The translations under genes were made by a program, and so were the position numbers. A stretch of DNA of 64,000 nucleotides from assembly GCF_013364235.1 (NCBI RefSeq), contig NZ_CP054919.1, positions 3,242,054 to 3,306,053 of the forward strand, written 5' to 3'. The notes beneath the pieces were generated by a model. That model was given only the letters and a program-made list of their open reading frames with translations, searched no databases and was not told the DNA's origin. The stretch comes from Kitasatospora sp. NA04385. Lineage in GTDB: Bacteria; Actinomycetota; Actinomycetes; Streptomycetales; Streptomycetaceae. Positions 50,087 through 59,764 of the stretch are shown here, in pieces. Each line of letters starts with the position of its first letter. Positions within the stretch are counted from its first letter, which is position 1.

Positions 50087-50854
50087 TCAGCGGGAGCCGG
50101 CCTGTCGAGCCTGGTGCGTGGCGCTGCGCGGGTCGCCGTCGAAGGGGCGGCCGTGGCCGGGCAGGAGCAGGGTGGCTTCGGTGAGTTCGTCGAGCTGGTC
50201 CAGGGAGGCCAGGGCGGTGCGGCTGTCGTGGGTGAAGCCGCGGCAGACCAGGGTGGGGCCGGTGTGTCCGGTCAGGCCGTCGTGGGTGACCAGGGCGTCG
50301 CCGGTGAAGAGCAGTCCACGGTCGGGGAAGAGGTAGCCGGTGCTGCCCGGGGTGTGGCCGGGCAGCGGGACGGCCCGCGGCCTGCCGGGGACCTCCTCCA
50401 GCCGTCGGCCGGTGTCGAAGGTGCGCACGCCGGGGGTGGCGGGGGCGGTGAAGGCGCCCTTGCGGGCGAGGTGGAGCGGGGTGGCGATCGCGGCGGGCCG
50501 ACGCAGGAGGTAGGGGAGGGCGGAGCGTTCCGGCTTGGCGTGGCGCAGGGCGCTGCGCGGGCCGTCGCGCAGGATCGCGGCGTCGCTCTCATGGACCCAG
50601 ATCTCGGCGCCGGCCCGCTGGAGGGTGTGGGCCAGGCCGGTGTGGTCGGGGTGTGCGTGGGTCAGGAGCACGGCGCGGACATCGGCCGGGGAGTGCCCGG
50701 AGTCGGCCAGATGCGCGCGCAACTGCCCCAGGTGGGCCGGCAGCCCCGCGTCGATGAGGACCAGTCCGTCGGGTTCCTCGACCAGGTAGAAGTTGACGAC
50801 GTCGTCACCGAGGCGGTCCACGCCGGGGGCGACGCGGCGGTCGTAGCGGGGCAT
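50087..50854 (-). CDS. MBL-fold metallo-hydrolase
   Basis: 255 residues from ATG 50854, preceded by GGAGGA at six bases. Metal-binding motif LLTHAHPDHTGLAH (HxHxDH), then LPGHTPGSTGYLF and TGDALVTHDG, and a final GHGRPF. Glyoxalase II-like single-domain hydrolase, substrate unknown. Divergent from a TetR regulator with a palindrome between. Confidence 0.9.
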   Translation of the reverse strand: MPRYDRRVAPGVDRLGDDVVNFYLVEEPDGLVLIDAGLPAHLGQLRAHLADSGHSPADVRAVLLTHAHPDHTGLAHTLQRAGAEIWVHESDAAILRDGPRSALRHAKPERSALPYLLRRPAAIATPLHLARKGAFTAPATPGVRTFDTGRRLEEVPGRPRAVPLPGHTPGSTGYLFPDRGLLFTGDALVTHDGLTGHTGPTLVCRGFTHDSRTALASLDQLDELTEATLLLPGHGRPFDGDPRSATHQARQAGSR

Positions 50855-50888
50855 GGGTTCCTCCGGGACGGGGACGGACACATTTCGA

Positions 50889-50902
50889 TACAGTTGACTG
50901 TA
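50889..50902. promoter_or_regulatory. TetR operator candidate
   Basis: TACAGT-TG-ACTGTA, six-bp arms, lies between the divergent MBL hydrolase (start 50854) and TetR (start 50925) genes. Likely bound by the TetR protein to control both. Confidence 0.6.
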
Positions 50903-50924
50903 ATGGATAAGAGGGGAATCCGAG

Positions 50925-51566
50925 ATGACCGGTGAGACTGCGCGCAGGCCGTACGACTCGGGGCGCCGGCAGGAGGCCGCGCGCCGCAGCCGTGCCGCGA
51001 TCCTGGCGGCCGGCCGGGAGCTGCTGCTCCGTGACGGCTACCGGGCCACCACCGTCCGCGCGGTGGCCGAGCGCGCCGGTGTCTCCCCCGAGACCCTCTA
51101 CAAGGCGTTCGGCGGCAAGCCGGGGCTGGTCAAGGCGCTGTGGGACGTCACCCTGGCCGGGGACGACGAACCCCTGGCCATGGCCCAGCGGCCCCAGCTC
51201 AAGGCCGTCCTGGCCGCCCGCGACACCCACGCCAAGCTCCGCCTGTACGCCGCGTTCGTCCGCGGCGTCCACGAACGCCTCGCCGACCTCGCCGCGCTTC
51301 TCGCCCAAGCCGGCCCCGACGGCAGCCAGATCCTCACCCTCAGCGAAGAAGAGCGGATGACCGGCGTCAGCGCCTTCGTCACCCACCTCACCGACACGGG
51401 CGTCCTGCCCGCGGACGCCGACGCGGCCCGCCTGGCGGACTCCTGGTGGGCCCTGACCGGCCCTCACCTGTACACCCAGCTCACCGCCGGCCGCGGCTGG
51501 AACACCGACGCCTACGAGGACTGGCTGACCGGCATGCTCCTCTCGGGTCTTGCCCACACGACCTGA
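50925..51566 (+). CDS. TetR/AcrR-family regulator
   Basis: 213 residues. HTH at about 23-65 (ILAAGRELLLRDGYRATTVR, AVAERAGVSPETLYKAFGGK). The C-terminal ligand domain is not assignable. Divergent from the MBL hydrolase, its probable target. Confidence 0.92.
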   Translation: MTGETARRPYDSGRRQEAARRSRAAILAAGRELLLRDGYRATTVRAVAERAGVSPETLYKAFGGKPGLVKALWDVTLAGDDEPLAMAQRPQLKAVLAARDTHAKLRLYAAFVRGVHERLADLAALLAQAGPDGSQILTLSEEERMTGVSAFVTHLTDTGVLPADADAARLADSWWALTGPHLYTQLTAGRGWNTDAYEDWLTGMLLSGLAHTT

Positions 51567-51865
51567 GCCCTCGCTCACCACCGCCCCGATCGGCCACAGC
51601 AGCCTCCGCCGAACACCTGGACCCGCAGCGCGCCTTGCAGTGGGAGCACCCGCCGGACATCGGGCCAGAGCCGCTCCCCGACGGCGCGTTCGACTCTCAC
51701 GCGCGATCAACTGCTGCTCAATCTCGTGAACAAGCGCTGCCGCTTCTCGTGAACGGAGCCGGCCGGTGGAGTTCGTGAAGATGCGCGCCCAGCGCCTGCG
51801 GTGGCCGGATGCCCCGGCCGGCCGGCACGCCTGGCTGGACGACCCCGCCCGGTCGGTCTGAGCGC
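51567..51865. other. Non-coding scar region right of TetR
   Basis: 299 bases between the TetR and MFS genes (convergent). It contains the right-hand paired GTTCACGAG repeats and a short frame at 51765-51861 (VEFVKMRAQRLRWPDAPAGR, then HAWLDDPARSV) that may be the 3' end of a lost gene. No intact gene. Confidence 0.45.
51723..51754. repeat. Paired GTTCACGAG repeats, right (inverted)
   Basis: CTCGTGAAC at 51723-51731 and 51746-51754, again 23-base period, with spacer bounded by AA and TT. Inverted relative to 49934-49965. Confidence 0.8.
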
Positions 51866-53080
51866 TCAGGCCGGGATGCGGGCCGAATCCGTCCGGTCGT
51901 CGGCCGGGGCCGGGGCGAAGTGCGGGGCGAGCGGGAGGATGGCGAGGACGAGCAGCATGGGGGCGCAGAAGGCCCAGCGGTAGTCGGAGAACGCGGCGAG
52001 GGCGCCGACCAGGGGGGAGCCGATCAGGAAGCCGACGTAGTTGAAGAGGTTGAGGCGGGCGACGGCGGCGTCGCTGGCGTGCGGGAAGAGGCGGCCGCCG
52101 GCGGCGAAGACCTGGGGGATGATCGCGCAGATGCCGAAGCCGAGGACGGTGAAGCCGAGGACGCCGGTCCAGGTGCCGGGGGCCAGGACGGCGATCAGGA
52201 AGCCGGCGGCGGCGACGGCGGTGCCGGTGCGCACCACGGGCAGGACGGTGAAGCGCTGGACGGCGCGGTCGCCGACGGTGCGGCCGAGCAGCATGGCGAC
52301 CATGTAGCCGAGGTAGGAGAACTTGGCGAGGTCCTCGGGGCTGTGCAGGCCGTCGGTGAGGTACTTGACGCTGTAGTTGGAGACCGAGGCGTCGGCGATG
52401 TAGGCGAAGGCCATCACGGCGCACAGCGGGAGCAGCGGCTTCCAGGGGATGCGGCGGGCGGCGAGGACGGCGGCCTCGCGGACGGCGTCGCCCAGCTCGG
52501 CCGGTCCGGCGAACCAGCGTCCGGCGACGATCGCGGCGGGGACGAGGACGACCGCGGCGCCGCCGAAGAGCAGCGGCAGCCCGGTGTCCCAGTGCGAGCC
52601 GGCCGCGGCGATCGCGGCGCCGACGATGCCGCCGAGGCTGAACGCGGCGTGGAAGCCGATCATGATGCTGCGGCCGTAGCGGTGCTGGAGGCCGACGCCG
52701 AGCATGTTCATCGAGGCGTCGAGGGCGCCGACCAGCAGGCCGAACAGGCCGAGGGCGACGGCGAGCTGCCACAGCTGCGAACCGAGGCCGGTGAGGGCGA
52801 GGGTGAGGCAGAGGGCGGGCTGGACGACGCGCAGGACGCCGCGCGCGGTGGTGCGCTTGACCAGCGTCTCGGAGGCGATGGAGCCGGCGCCGGCCAGGAC
52901 CGGGACGGCGGCGAGGAAGACCGGGAGCAGCCCGTCGCTGAGGCCGTAGCGCTTCTGCAGGTCGGTGATGCAGGTGACCAGCAGGGCGAAGGTGGTGCCC
53001 TGGAGGAAGAAGGAGACCGCCAGTGCGGCCCGGGCCTGCCGGAGCCGGGCGGTGGGTGCGGCCGTGGCCGTGACCTGCAT
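51866..53080 (-). CDS. MFS transporter
   Basis: 404 residues from ATG 53080 (GAGG upstream); GTG 53098 adds six residues. Twelve hydrophobic helices, with GALDASMNMLGVGLQHRYGR and the conserved IMIGFHAAFSLGGIVGA typical of the YbjJ/Fuc-type MFS branch. Substrate unknown. Confidence 0.9.
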   Translation of the reverse strand: MQVTATAAPTARLRQARAALAVSFFLQGTTFALLVTCITDLQKRYGLSDGLLPVFLAAVPVLAGAGSIASETLVKRTTARGVLRVVQPALCLTLALTGLGSQLWQLAVALGLFGLLVGALDASMNMLGVGLQHRYGRSIMIGFHAAFSLGGIVGAAIAAAGSHWDTGLPLLFGGAAVVLVPAAIVAGRWFAGPAELGDAVREAAVLAARRIPWKPLLPLCAVMAFAYIADASVSNYSVKYLTDGLHSPEDLAKFSYLGYMVAMLLGRTVGDRAVQRFTVLPVVRTGTAVAAAGFLIAVLAPGTWTGVLGFTVLGFGICAIIPQVFAAGGRLFPHASDAAVARLNLFNYVGFLIGSPLVGALAAFSDYRWAFCAPMLLVLAILPLAPHFAPAPADDRTDSARIPA

Positions 53081-53175
53081 CGGGACCTCGCTCACCACCG
53101 ACGCTACCGGCCGGTACGCAACTGTTGGGCAGAGCGTAGGCGGTCGGCGGCGCCGGCGGGAGGGGTGCGGGGGGA

Positions 53176-53850
53176 TCAGTTCGGCAGCAGGCCGATCGCT
53201 TCGTCCAGGGTACCGAGCAGGCCGGTCGCCCCGGCCGAGGTGAGCTTGGCCGGGTCGGTGAGCGCCGCGTACCCGTAGACGTCCATCCCGGCGGCGCGGG
53301 CGGCCAGCACGCCGTTGCGGCTGTCCTCCAGGACCAGGCAGCGGGCCGGGTCGACGCCCATGGTGCGGGCGGCGTGCAGGAACAGGTCGGGGGCGGGCTT
53401 GCCGACGCCGACGTCCTGGGCGGAGAACAGCAACTCGTCGGTGAAGTACCCGGACAGGCCGGTGAGGCGGTGCGCGGTGCGGATCCAGGAGTGGTGGGCG
53501 GAGGAGGCGACGCAGTAGCGGACGCCGTGCTCCTGGAGGTGGGTGAGGAGCTTCTCGGCACCCGCCACCGGCCGCAGCTCGCGCTCGAAGGCGGCGAACA
53601 CCCGGTCGTGGAACAGGTCGTCGAAGCCCTCCGGGAGGCTCGCGCCGTACCGCTCGGCGATCACGTCGTGCACGGTGTGCGCGGCGGTGCCCATGAAGTC
53701 CCGGTAGGAGTCCTCGACGGTGGTGGGGTGGCCGAGTTCGGTCAGGTACTCGGCGAGCACCCGGTTGGAGATCGGCTCGCTGTCCACCAGCACGCCGTCG
53801 TTGTCCAGGATCAGCAGGTCGTAGCCGTCGCGGCGGATGTCGTCACTCAC
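53176..53850 (-). CDS. HAD-IA phosphatase (beta-phosphoglucomutase-like)
   Basis: 224 residues from GTG 53850. Motif I LLILDNDGVLVDSEPISNRV, motif II VASSAHHSW, motif III VGVGKPAPDLFLHAA, motif IV VLEDSRNGVLAARAAGM. Motif I has DND instead of the usual DxD with Asp-x-Asp retained. Substrate a small sugar phosphate or phosphoglycolate. Confidence 0.9.
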   Translation of the reverse strand: MSDDIRRDGYDLLILDNDGVLVDSEPISNRVLAEYLTELGHPTTVEDSYRDFMGTAAHTVHDVIAERYGASLPEGFDDLFHDRVFAAFERELRPVAGAEKLLTHLQEHGVRYCVASSAHHSWIRTAHRLTGLSGYFTDELLFSAQDVGVGKPAPDLFLHAARTMGVDPARCLVLEDSRNGVLAARAAGMDVYGYAALTDPAKLTSAGATGLLGTLDEAIGLLPN

Positions 53851-53861
53851 GTCGCCCGAGC

Positions 53862-54689
53862 CTACTTGCCGCCGCCGGCCAGCTCCCGGGAGCGGTCCCG
53901 GGCGGCCTCCAGGGCGCCGAGCATCGCGGCCCGCACGCCGTGGTTCTCCAGCTCGCGGATGGCGGCGATGGTGGTGCCGGCCGGGGAGGTGACCGCCTCG
54001 CGGAGCTTGACGGGGTGCTCGCCGGAGTCGCGCAGCATCACCGAGGCGCCGATCGCGGACTGCACGATCAGCTCGTGCGCGACCTGCCGGGGCAGGCCGA
54101 GCAGGATGCCGGCGTCGATCATCGCCTCGACCAGGAAGTAGAAGTAGGCGGGGCCGGAGCCGGACAGCGCGGTGGCGGCGTCCTGCTGGCCCTCCGGGAC
54201 GCGCAGGGCCTTGCCGACCGAGCGGAAGATCGCCTCGGTGCGGGCCAGGTGCGCCTCGGTGGCGTGCGAGCCGCCGGAGATCACGCTCATGCCCTCGTCG
54301 ACCAGGACGGGCGTGTTGGGCATCACCCGGACCACGGGGGTGCCGGGGGCGAGGCGCTCCTCGAACCAGGCGGTGGGGATGCCCGCGGCGGCGGAGACCA
54401 CCAGCTTGTCGGCGGCGACGTGCTCGGCCAGCTCGTCCAGCAGGGTGCCCATGTCCTGCGGCTTGACCGCGAGGATCAGGGTGTCGGCGAGCTTGGCGGC
54501 CTCCGCGTTGGTGACGGTGGTGACGCCGTAGCGGTCGGCCAGCTCGGTGGCCCGCTCGGGGCGGCGGGCGGTGACCAGCACGTCGGCGGGCGAGGTGCCG
54601 GCCCGCAGCAGGCCGGAGAGCAGGGCCTCGCCGATCTTGCCCGTCCCGAGGAAGGCGATCTTCTGGCCGGCGGTGGTGCTGTCGCTCAT
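53862..54689 (-). CDS. proC: Pyrroline-5-carboxylate reductase
   Basis: 275 residues. Last step of proline biosynthesis. Rossmann motif IAFLGTGKIGEALLSGLL, and the signature LSGSGPAYFYFLVEAMIDAG plus VTSPAGTTIAAIRELE. ATG 54689. 12 bases upstream of the HAD gene, same strand; the two are probably cotranscribed. Confidence 0.96.
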   Translation of the reverse strand: MSDSTTAGQKIAFLGTGKIGEALLSGLLRAGTSPADVLVTARRPERATELADRYGVTTVTNAEAAKLADTLILAVKPQDMGTLLDELAEHVAADKLVVSAAAGIPTAWFEERLAPGTPVVRVMPNTPVLVDEGMSVISGGSHATEAHLARTEAIFRSVGKALRVPEGQQDAATALSGSGPAYFYFLVEAMIDAGILLGLPRQVAHELIVQSAIGASVMLRDSGEHPVKLREAVTSPAGTTIAAIRELENHGVRAAMLGALEAARDRSRELAGGGK

Positions 54690-54880
54690 GGTGCGTGCCT
54701 CCGTGCGCTGCGGTTCCTGGCCGCCCATCTTGCCCCGGGACGCCGCCGCCCCGGCGGAGGTGTCCACCCTGCGGGCGGCCGGGCGGCCCGGCGGCGCGCG
54801 GGGGGCCGCCCGCCCCCGTAGGGGGAATCTCAGGGGCCCGGGCTCTGGATTCCGGGGCCGGGCGGGAGCACCGTGGAGGC

Positions 54881-55324
54881 ATGGGACACGGAGAGTTGTC
54901 AGGACGTGAGAACCGCCAGGTCGCCGTCGCCGCCGCGACGCTCGGGCCGTGGCGGACGGCGGCGGCGGTGGGCACGGTGGTCGGCGGGGCCGCGTTGGCG
55001 GTGGACGTGCTCACGCTGCACTGGTCACTGGACATCCTGGCCGGGCCGGTGAGCCTGGGGCTGTTCTTCTTCTTCCTGGTCGGCACGGTCGGCGGGCGGC
55101 TGCGCGGCGGCGGCGACCGGCGGCTGCGCCGCTGGGCGGACGCCCACCCGTGGCAGTCCGTGCTGCCGGCCACGGGGGCGCTGCTGGTGCTGAACACGCT
55201 GGCCCTGTGGCTGCTGGGCGACCACGGCCTGTTCGGGGCGCTGTTCGACTCGCTGCTGCCGGCCGGCGCGCTGCTGGCGGTGGCGGGCGTGGTCGGGGCG
55301 GTGAAGGCGGCCCGCAAGGGCTGA
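54881..55324 (+). CDS. Small membrane protein, unknown
   Basis: 147 residues from ATG 54881; TTG 54895 is out of frame and the RBS is unclear. Four hydrophobic segments (AAAVGTVVGGAALAVDVLTL, ILAGPVSLGLFFFFLVGTVG, LPATGALLVLNTLALWLLGD, LLAVAGVVGAVKAA). Family not recognised. Confidence 0.65.
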   Translation: MGHGELSGRENRQVAVAAATLGPWRTAAAVGTVVGGAALAVDVLTLHWSLDILAGPVSLGLFFFFLVGTVGGRLRGGGDRRLRRWADAHPWQSVLPATGALLVLNTLALWLLGDHGLFGALFDSLLPAGALLAVAGVVGAVKAARKG

Positions 55325-55386
55325 CGGCGCGTCACGTCCGCCCCCCGCTGTCGGGCGTGTCCGCGGTGGTCGGCATACTTCCGGCC

Positions 55387-56436
55387 GTGCCGACGATAGA
55401 TGAGCCGGGGCCCGCCGACGGCGGCCCCGGAAGACCTGACAACCCCTTCGAGCAGACGACCGCGCCGGAGCGGCCCAAGCGCACCCGCTCGGTGCGCGAC
55501 GGGCTGCTGCTGGTGCTGGTGATCACCGCCGTGCTGGTCGGCCTGGGCGCCGCCGGCGTCGGCCGCTCCAAGGCGCCGAAGTCCTCCGCGCTGCCCTCGG
55601 TGGGCGCGGAGACCGCCGCGCCGAGCAGCGCCCCGCCCACCGTGGCCCCGGACGTGCCGACCCCGGAGCACCCCTGGTCGGGCTCGCCCGCCGAGGCGTG
55701 GCCGAACGGCGCGGACGGCATCGGCATGCCCGACAGCACGCCCGCGACGGGCGTGTTCAGCGCCAAGCAGGTGGCCGCCGACCTGGCCGCCGTCAAGGCG
55801 TACCTGGTGGCCAGCAACCTGGACCCGCAGGTGGTGTCGGGCGCGAGCGCGCAGCCCGTCCTGGACCTGATGGACCGGCAGGACGCCGACCTGCTCGCCA
55901 AGGCGCTGGCGCACCCGAGCGCCGAGAACGACCCGACCAGCTGGCTGAGCCGGTTCGACCCGGCCTGGGCGGTGCCGGTCACCACCGAGGTGAAGGTGCA
56001 GGGCCGGATCAGCTTCGAGGGCGACGGCGACCGGGGCATGCTGGTGCACACCGACGTCACCTACGTGTACGCGCTGCGCCCCGGCCCGGACGCCGGGAAG
56101 GCCGCTCCGGGCGGCACCGCGGCGCCGGCCTCCTGGGTGCAGGCGGACCACGGCCGGGAGGTCGAGCGGGAGATCGTCCGCCGGGTGCAGGACTTCCGGT
56201 TCTACGACCCGGCGCACTACGACGTGCAGGCCGGCCGGCCGGTGCTGGACAAGGGCAGCGCCGACTTCGGCAACAACCGGTGCGAGATGGGCTCCGGCTT
56301 CCTGGAGCCCGAGTTCGCGTTCATGCGGGCGGCCGCGACCGGCCCGGCGCCGAGCGGCCCGGCCAGCGACCCGTACGACCGGACCAAGCCGATGGAGAAC
56401 GGGCCGCAGGACTGCGGCACGGTCAGCCGCACCTGA
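55387..56436 (+). CDS. Membrane-anchored secreted protein, unknown
   Basis: 349 residues from GTG 55387. Cytoplasmic N-terminal 45 residues, one transmembrane helix at about 46-62 (GLLLVLVITAVLVGLGAAGV), then an extracytoplasmic domain with WLSRFDPAWAVPVTTEVKVQ and two cysteines at the C terminus (NNRCEMGSG, QDCGTVSRT). Conserved in streptomycetes; function unknown. Confidence 0.75.
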   Translation: MPTIDEPGPADGGPGRPDNPFEQTTAPERPKRTRSVRDGLLLVLVITAVLVGLGAAGVGRSKAPKSSALPSVGAETAAPSSAPPTVAPDVPTPEHPWSGSPAEAWPNGADGIGMPDSTPATGVFSAKQVAADLAAVKAYLVASNLDPQVVSGASAQPVLDLMDRQDADLLAKALAHPSAENDPTSWLSRFDPAWAVPVTTEVKVQGRISFEGDGDRGMLVHTDVTYVYALRPGPDAGKAAPGGTAAPASWVQADHGREVEREIVRRVQDFRFYDPAHYDVQAGRPVLDKGSADFGNNRCEMGSGFLEPEFAFMRAAATGPAPSGPASDPYDRTKPMENGPQDCGTVSRT

Positions 56437-56443
56437 CGGCCGC

Positions 56444-56965
56444 TCAGGAGCGCCGCCGGGCCGCCTTGCGCGCGTCGCGCTCGGCCCGGGCGGCGCTGCG
56501 GCGCAGCCAGGTGGCGGTCTCCTGGTCGTGGACGGCCCGCTTGAGGCCCTCGCCGGGGGCCTCGACCAGGCTGCGGGCGAAGTAGACGGCCAGTGCCCCG
56601 GCGAAGCCGACCAGCCAGACGCCGGCCAGCTGCTTCTCCTCGGCCGCCCAGCCGGTCAGCGAGTCCTTGCCCTCGGTGAGGATCTTCCAGTTCCGCAGGC
56701 CGGCCAGGGCGGAGCAGACGCCGATGGCGAGCATCAGCAGCACCGAGAGCGGGGCCGCCTCGGAGATCCGGACGCCGGAGACGCCCAGGCGCAGCAGGAG
56801 CGCCCCGGCGGCGGTGGCCGCGAGGGCGCCGAGCGACACCGCGGCGCGGCGCAGCCAGTAGCCGGTGCCGCGGTCGACCCAGGTGGTGCCGAACCAGCGG
56901 ATCGGCTGGGGGGCGGGCGCCCCGTCCGCGGTGGTGGTCGTCCCCGCCGTACTCGTCGTACTCAC
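56444..56965 (-). CDS. Membrane protein, unknown
   Basis: 173 residues with three hydrophobic segments and a basic C-terminal tail (AARAERDARKAARRRS). An N-terminal Thr-rich stretch precedes IRWFGTTWVDRGTGYWLRRA. Convergent with the preceding gene (7-base gap). Function unknown. Confidence 0.75.
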   Translation of the reverse strand: MSTTSTAGTTTTADGAPAPQPIRWFGTTWVDRGTGYWLRRAAVSLGALAATAAGALLLRLGVSGVRISEAAPLSVLLMLAIGVCSALAGLRNWKILTEGKDSLTGWAAEEKQLAGVWLVGFAGALAVYFARSLVEAPGEGLKRAVHDQETATWLRRSAARAERDARKAARRRS

Positions 56966-57013
56966 GGTCCGATTATCACCACGAACGGGGGCCGGCCCCC
57001 GGCGCCACGCGCC

Positions 57014-58858
57014 TCAGCCGAGCTTGGAGACGTCCCGGACGGCGCCCTTGTCGGCGGAGGTGGCCATCGCCGCGTACGCCTTGAGCGCGGCCGAGACCTG
57101 GCGGTCGCGGTTCTTCGGGCGGTAGCCGCCCTCGGACTCCAGCTTGAGCCGGCGCTCGTGCAGCTCCTCGAAGGAGACGTCCAGGCTGATGGTGCGGGCC
57201 GGGATGTCGATGGTGATCGAGTCGCCGTCCTCGACCAGCGCGATGGCGCCGCCGGAGGCCGCCTCCGGGGAGATGTGGCCGATGGACAGGCCCGAGGTGC
57301 CGCCGGAGAACCGGCCGTCGGTGATCAGCGCGCACGCCTTGCCCAGGCCGCGGCCCTTGAGGAACGAGGTCGGGTAGAGCATCTCCTGCATGCCCGGGCC
57401 GCCCTTGGGGCCCTCGTAGCGGATGACCACCACGTCGCCCTCGGCGATCTGCTTGGTCAGGATCTTCTCGACCGCCTCGTCCTGGGACTCGCAGACCACG
57501 GCCCGGCCCCGGAAGCGCCAGATCGACTCGTCCACGCCCGCGGTCTTCACCACGCAGCCGTCCTCGGCGATGTTGCCGTACAGCACCGCGAGGCCGCCCT
57601 CGACCGAGTAGGCGTGCTCGACGCTGCGGATGCAGCCGTTCGCGTCGTCGGTGTCCAGGGTGTCCCAGCGCTCGGACTGGCTGAACGCCTCGGCGGAGCG
57701 GACGCAGCCGGGGGCGGCGTACCAGAGGTCGACGGCCTCGGCGGAGGCGGAGCCGCCGCGCACGTCCCAGGTCTTCATCCACTCGGCGAGCGAGCCGGAG
57801 TGCACGGTGTGCACGTCCTCGTGCAGCAGGCCGCCGCGGTACAGCTCGCCCAGGATGGCGGGGATGCCGCCGGCCCGGTGCACGTCCTCCATGTAGTAGG
57901 AGCCGTTCGGGGCGACCTTGGACAGGCACGGCACCCGGCGGGAGACGCTGTCGATGACCCGCATGTCGAAGTCGACCCCGGCCTCCTGGGCCGCGGCCAG
58001 CAGGTGCAGGATCGTGTTGGTGGAGCCGCCCATCGCGATGTCCAGCGCCATGGCGTTCTCGAACGCGGCACGGGTGGCGATGCTGCGCGGCAGCACCGAG
58101 TCGTCGTCGCCGCCGTAGTAGCGGTTGGTGATCTCCACGACGGTGCGGCCGGCCTGCTCGTACAGGGCGCGGCGGCCGGTGTGGGTGGCCAGCAGCGAGC
58201 CGTTGCCGGGCAGCGAGAGGCCGATCGCCTCGGTCAGGCAGTTCATCGAGTTGGCGGTGAACATGCCCGAACAGGAGCCGCAGGTCGGACAGGCGTTCTC
58301 CTCGATGATCGAGATGTCCGCGTCCGAGACGTTCTCGTTCACCGCCTGGGAGATCGCGTCGACCAGGTCCAGCTTGCGCACCGTGCCGTCGACCAGGGTG
58401 GCCTTGCCGGCCTCCATCGGGCCGCCGGAGACGAAGACCGTGGGGATGTTGAGGCGCAGCGCGGCCATCAGCATGCCGGGGGTGATCTTGTCGCAGTTGG
58501 AGATGCAGATCAGCGCGTCGGCGCAGTGCGCCTGGACCATGTACTCGACCGAGTCGGCGATCAGGTCGCGCGAGGGCAGCGAGTACAGCATGCCGTCGTG
58601 GCCCATCGCGATGCCGTCGTCGACCGCGATGGTGTTGAACTCGCGCGGGATGCCGCCCGCCTGCTTGATCGCCTCGGAGACGATCCGGCCCACCGGCTGC
58701 AGGTGGGTGTGGCCCGGGACGAACTCGGTGAAGGAGTTGGCGACCGCGATGATCGGCTTGCCGAAGTCCTCGCGGGCTACGCCCGCGGCGCGCAGAAGGG
58801 CGCGCGCGCCCGCCATGTTGCGACCCTGGGTGACCGTGTTGGACCTCAGTTGGGGCAT
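57014..58858 (-). CDS. ilvD: Dihydroxy-acid dehydratase
   Basis: 614 residues. Branched-chain amino acid synthesis, dehydrating dihydroxy-isovalerate and -methylvalerate. Cluster cysteines in [12 protein letters not shown] and [22 protein letters not shown] 58858 gives the normal [19 protein letters not shown] start. Full length. Confidence 0.96.
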   Translation of the reverse strand: MPQLRSNTVTQGRNMAGARALLRAAGVAREDFGKPIIAVANSFTEFVPGHTHLQPVGRIVSEAIKQAGGIPREFNTIAVDDGIAMGHDGMLYSLPSRDLIADSVEYMVQAHCADALICISNCDKITPGMLMAALRLNIPTVFVSGGPMEAGKATLVDGTVRKLDLVDAISQAVNENVSDADISIIEENACPTCGSCSGMFTANSMNCLTEAIGLSLPGNGSLLATHTGRRALYEQAGRTVVEITNRYYGGDDDSVLPRSIATRAAFENAMALDIAMGGSTNTILHLLAAAQEAGVDFDMRVIDSVSRRVPCLSKVAPNGSYYMEDVHRAGGIPAILGELYRGGLLHEDVHTVHSGSLAEWMKTWDVRGGSASAEAVDLWYAAPGCVRSAEAFSQSERWDTLDTDDANGCIRSVEHAYSVEGGLAVLYGNIAEDGCVVKTAGVDESIWRFRGRAVVCESQDEAVEKILTKQIAEGDVVVIRYEGPKGGPGMQEMLYPTSFLKGRGLGKACALITDGRFSGGTSGLSIGHISPEAASGGAIALVEDGDSITIDIPARTISLDVSFEELHERRLKLESEGGYRPKNRDRQVSAALKAYAAMATSADKGAVRDVSKLG

Positions 58859-58973
58859 CGTTGCCGCTCCTTCAGGAGACTCTCGGGGGCTGTCGAGCCT
58901 ACGCCCGCGCGGGCCGCCCCCGGACACGGTGTCCGCGATGCGGTCAGCGCGGGCGGGCCCGGCGGACGCCCGG

Positions 58974-59732
58974 CTACGGCTTCGGCACCACGAAGACGTC
59001 CAGCAGGTACGGCTCGACGACCTGCCCGTCCGGGAACTCGGCGAGCAGCGCCTCCCGTTCGGCGGCCAGCACGGGGGCCCGCTGCTCCGGCTCCAGCACC
59101 GCGAAGTACGAGCGGGAGGTCAGGTCGTCGATCACCTGCTCCACCGGGAGGGTCCGCTCCCAGCGCAGTCGCGCGGAGCGCACCTCCAGGCCGGTCCGCG
59201 TCAACGCCTCGTGCCGGACGTTCACCCCGCCGTAGTGGTGGTACGACGACGGCAGGGCGGCCGCCGTCCGCTCCTGCTGGGCGGCCAGCCACGGCACCTC
59301 GTAGTCCTTGACGTTCCACCACACCGCGAGCGCCCCGCCCGGGCGCAGCACCCGCAGCGCCTCCGGGACCGAGCGCTCCGGCTCGGTCCAGTGGAACGCC
59401 TGGGCGTACGTCACGAAGTCCGCCGAGGCGTCGTGGAACGGCAGTTCGTCCCCGGCGGCCTTGACCACCGGGATCTGCGGGCTGACCTCGCGCAGCACCG
59501 CCGCCATCCCGTCGCTGGGCTCGACCGCGATCACCCGGGCGCCGCGCCCGGCCAGCAGCCTGGTCGCGATGCCGGTGCCCGCCCCGACGTCGAGCACGTC
59601 GGCGCCGGGCAGCGGGCGGCCGGCGAGCCGCTCCAGCTCGTCGAACAGCGCGTCCGGGTAGGAGGGGCGGGCGGCCTGGTACTGCGCGGCCACCGGGCCG
59701 AAGGAGTTGGCGTGTGCCGTGGTGTCGTACAC
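58974..59732 (-). CDS. Class I SAM-dependent methyltransferase
   Basis: 252 residues from GTG 59732. Motif [21 protein letters not shown], then [13 protein letters not shown] and [20 protein letters not shown], typical of the Methyltransf_11 group with the FHW motif. Substrate unknown. It starts 33 bases after the isomerase stop. Confidence 0.9.
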   Translation of the reverse strand: MYDTTAHANSFGPVAAQYQAARPSYPDALFDELERLAGRPLPGADVLDVGAGTGIATRLLAGRGARVIAVEPSDGMAAVLREVSPQIPVVKAAGDELPFHDASADFVTYAQAFHWTEPERSVPEALRVLRPGGALAVWWNVKDYEVPWLAAQQERTAAALPSSYHHYGGVNVRHEALTRTGLEVRSARLRWERTLPVEQVIDDLTSRSYFAVLEPEQRAPVLAAEREALLAEFPDGQVVEPYLLDVFVVPKP

Positions 59733-59764
59733 CGGGTGGTCCCCCTGTTCCGTCGTGGTTCCCG

